Source: Planoprotostelium fungivorum
Taxonomy: Eukaryota; Evosea; Variosea; Cavosteliida; Cavosteliaceae
DNA length: 64,000 bases
Direction of reading: 5' to 3'
NCBI GenBank assembly: GCA_003024175.1
Contig: MDYQ01000132.1
Location: 1 to 64,000, forward strand
The first letter of the stretch is position 1. Each line of letters opens with the position of its first letter. The translations under genes and the position numbers were made by a program. Shown here piece by piece: positions 61,976 to 64,000 of the stretch. The notes beneath the pieces were generated by a model. It did no database searches. It saw nothing but the letters and a program-made list of their open reading frames with translations, and was not told the DNA's origin.

Positions 61976-62405
61976 ATGACGAACGAAGACACACCGACGC
62001 GAAAGACTCAACCCGAATCGATGTCCATGATGGACGCACCGTGAGTCGTTCGATCGTGATGACGTCTAAGGCGATGCAAGGTGGTTCTACGGGCAGATGA
62101 CGAGACGGGAGGCCAGTGAGATGATGGTAGGAAAACCAAACGGCAGCTTCTTATTACGCCACTGCAACTCGTACCAAGGAGACTATGCGCTCACGGTCGT
62201 CATCAATGATCGCATACGACACTATCAGATCGCGAGTGGAAGATATGGACACCCGTATACACTCATCTTGCACAACGATCGAATCGCGTGCACATCTCTC
62301 GAACAGATCGTCGTCCATTTCAGATGGTTGATGGTCTCTCCGTGCGGCCTCTTAACGAGACAGAGGAGACACCACGCCAGGAAGAGCGTCAACTTGTCAC
62401 AATAA
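61976..62405 (+). CDS. Small SH2-domain protein
   Basis: MTNEDTPTRKTQPESMSMMD, an intron (about 62041-62079), then the SH2 domain: PWFYGQMTRREASEMMV, NGSFLLRHCNSYQGDYALTV (FLLR holds the phosphotyrosine-binding Arg), RIRHYQIASGRYGHPYTLIL and SLEQIVVHF. After HF the expected end, DGLSVRPL, is found only in the next frame (MVDGLSVRPLNETEE from about 62322), so the reading frame appears to slip by one base near 62321; as it stands the frame ends at 62405. Few other domains, so an adaptor that binds phosphotyrosine. An extra exon or a sequence error could explain the slip. Confidence 0.75.
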
Positions 62406-62853
62406 ATCTTTTTTGCATCACGTCGGCACCAATGCACTCTTCTCAAAAGAGGAAGACGTTCTACAATGTCTTTACAACGACCGCAAGCACAAGAAAGAGC
62501 GTTTCAAACAACTCAAGCTGCGTGTAAACAAACGCTCATCTCTGGGATGTGTTGGACGATGGAGCGCAGCTCATTTGTGTGGGGCAGTGACGAGTTTTCA
62601 TGTCGTACGTCTTTAGAAGATGTCCCTGTGATGAATCATCACTGACGATGACACAACTGCTCCGTCGGCACAACAACATTCTCAGCCGACGGGAACACAA
62701 CAACTGTTTTGGCAGCTTTCGCGAACGAAAATCAAAAGGCTTCATCTTGTGCTGAGAAACGTCACACTACAACGAGGTGACTACTTTCACCCGATTTACC
62801 CGAAGGCTTGAGAAGTCAAGAGAACATTCTCAACTAACAACCAACCGAGTAAC
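62406..62853. other. No gene recognised
   Basis: Contains the possible shifted-frame tail of the SH2 gene (to 62527). Otherwise only short frames. CTACAACGAG occurs at 62766-62775 just upstream of the ML gene, one of few copies outside an intron; a 5' UTR intron could lie here. Confidence 0.4.
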
Positions 62854-63376
62854 ATGCAACGCATCGCCCTCTTCACCCTTCTCGTCGCCGCCCTCGCCGT
62901 CGCTGAGTTCAGCATCTGCGGTGAGTAGCCCTACACGTCTCACACGAACACCATTTCTCATCCTCTATAGCCGGTCCCGATGACCTCGTCAAGATCGGAT
63001 CTCTCACCTTCACTCCCGATCCTCCCGTCGCTGGACAGTCTCTGACCATCTCTGGCGCCGGCACCCTGGCATCTGATGTCACCAATGGAACCATCAACCT
63101 CTACGTCGAGGTCGATGAGCTCCCCCTTCTCAACGTCACCGTCCCTCTCTGCGATGTCCTTGCCAAGACTGAGCTCCCCTGCCCCGTTGCCGCCGGAACC
63201 CACACATTGACCCTGAAGGTCACCATCCCCGGCACCACCCCCTCTGGAGACTACGTCGCCAACGTCAGAGTCTTCAACCAGGTGAGAATAGCGCCGATGG
63301 ACATGTGGATCCATTTTTAACGAGATGACAGGACAACGCCGAGCTCACCTGCGTCAACGGAAAGGTCACCCTCTAA
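62854..63376 (+). CDS. Secreted ML-domain (NPC2/PG-PI transfer-like) protein
   Basis: ML proteins bind single lipid molecules, often sterols or phospholipids, in lysosomes or outside the cell. Exons 62854-62920, 62971-63281 and 63332-63376 give 140 residues: signal MQRIALFTLLVAALAVA, then EFSICGAGPDDLVKIGSLTF, TPDPPVAGQSLTISGAGTLA, LNVTVPLCDVLAKTELPCPV, GTHTLTLKVTIPGTTPSGDY, and end AELTCVNGKVTL. Cysteines at FSICG, PLCDV, LPCPV and LTCVN match the two ML disulfides. Strongly biased toward C-ending codons, suggesting high expression. A truncated copy lies at 2023-2171. Confidence 0.9.
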
Positions 63377-64000
63377 ATTCTTTTTGGATAAAGATGATCT
63401 AATAGACGTTTTATGAACGACAAAAATGTAATTACAGTCGTGGTTTGTTCATTACAGCTTGATGGAGCGAGATGTGCCACGAAGTGGTTGATTGAATGGA
63501 TCGTCCTCGCTAGCCAACTCCCTCTTCTGTCTATACATCTTCTCTCTCCAGTCCCTCTCGTTGTTCGACATGCGAGTCACTAGCAAGACCGCCTCGTGCA
63601 TCCTGGCTCTTACGCCTTCCATCGACTGTCTCTTCTCTCTTCGAAAGATAGTCAACTGTTGTAATAGAACTTGGAGGTCGCAGTCGCCTGTATCTACGTC
63701 TTCCGCGATGGTACTCGTCCAGTATTCCATGAGGTACCATTGTTGATGATCGAGGAGATGAGAGACCTCCATCGTTCAGTCCAGTTCTTCGACCTGAAGT
63801 CACCTGTCGGTAAAGACCATGTTCAGTGCTGTAGTTGACGTGACTGATCAACAGACCCTTCTGTTCGTATCTTCCAATCGATAAGTTGAGACCATCCTCA
63901 TAGAATGGTGGTTGTCCTCTATACAAATATATGCACACGAACGAATTCGTCTTCTCTCCTCCATCGTGCACCTCTGTCACCGTTCAGTCTCAACCATCTC
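63282..64000. repeat. Third copy of the duplicated block (direct relative to 2.07-2.76 kb)
   Basis: From the end of the ML gene to the window edge the sequence parallels about 2076-2764: same ML intron 2 start, ML tail, TAAATTCTTTTTGGA, and the unknown minus-strand gene. The order is identical. The match runs out of the window, so its extent is unknown. Here the ML gene is whole, which points to this as the source arrangement. Confidence 0.85.
63452..64000 (-). CDS. Uncharacterised protein, copy C (partial, runs off window)
   Basis: Same last two exons as at 2220-2745: LFVCIYLYRGQPPFYEDG becomes SFVCIYLYRGQPPFYEDG, STEHGLYRQ, then HLLDHQQWYLMEYWTSTIAE and a stop at 63452. No interrupting stops are seen in these exons. 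Small changes include an added Arg in TIFRREKRQSMEG. The 5' exon lies beyond the window. Tail-to-tail with the ML gene, stops 76 bp apart. Confidence 0.65.

Overview
The window looks like nuclear DNA of a compact, intron-rich unicellular eukaryote. Coding regions are cut by many short GT-AG introns, mostly 35-65 nt, so each gene appears as a run of small open stretches. Gene content is that of a free-living protist: a mitochondrial IleRS with presequence, NDUFAF5, a CLEC16A homologue, an arginyl-tRNA transferase, a U11/U12-31K-type protein, P450 and an F-box/ankyrin gene family. I infer an amoebozoan (protosteloid or similar), but no sequence here proves that. I saw no rRNA, tRNA, CRISPR or virus-derived element.

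Layout. 1-8.8 kb is an accessory region of F-box/ankyrin gene copies, one structurally complete (4.1-5.9 kb) and several broken, mixed with fragments of other genes (ML-domain protein, haloperoxidase-type peroxidase, 2OG-oxygenase-like). 8.9-19.7 kb holds ordinary genes: a CDP-alcohol phosphotransferase, P450, a KCTD-like BTB protein and an 18-intron IRP1/cytosolic-type aconitase. 19.76-21.86 kb is an inverted copy of the first 3 kb of the window, so the 8.9-19.7 kb block sits in the loop of a large inverted duplication. 22.1-45.9 kb carries ATE1, a Cys-rich surface protein, another F-box copy, a UBE3C-type HECT ligase, eS28, a GNAT, NDUFAF5, an ankyrin protein, a tandem CCCH protein, CutA, mitochondrial IleRS and a DUF3605-like protein. 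46.0-50.2 kb encodes a receptor with leucine-rich repeats, a TIG-like domain, a Ser/Thr mucin stretch, a GPS motif, one membrane span and a kinase fold lacking its catalytic residues. 50.8-63.4 kb has a four-CBS protein, a rhodanese-phosphatase, ZCRB1, the V-ATPase c'' subunit, CLEC16A, an SH2 protein and an ML-domain lipid-binding protein. The window ends in a third copy of an unknown gene first seen at 2.2 kb.

The most unusual signals are three. First, the 11-mer TCTACAACGAG or its complement recurs about thirty times, nearly always inside introns of unrelated genes, sometimes with near-identical intron starts; this resembles an introner-like intron family. Second, the GPS-containing receptor pseudokinase. 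Third, the inverted duplication whose second arm carries a deletion between two 10-bp direct repeats. Genes on the two strands alternate without operon-like order, and exon structures below were derived by eye from reading frame and splice-site fit.
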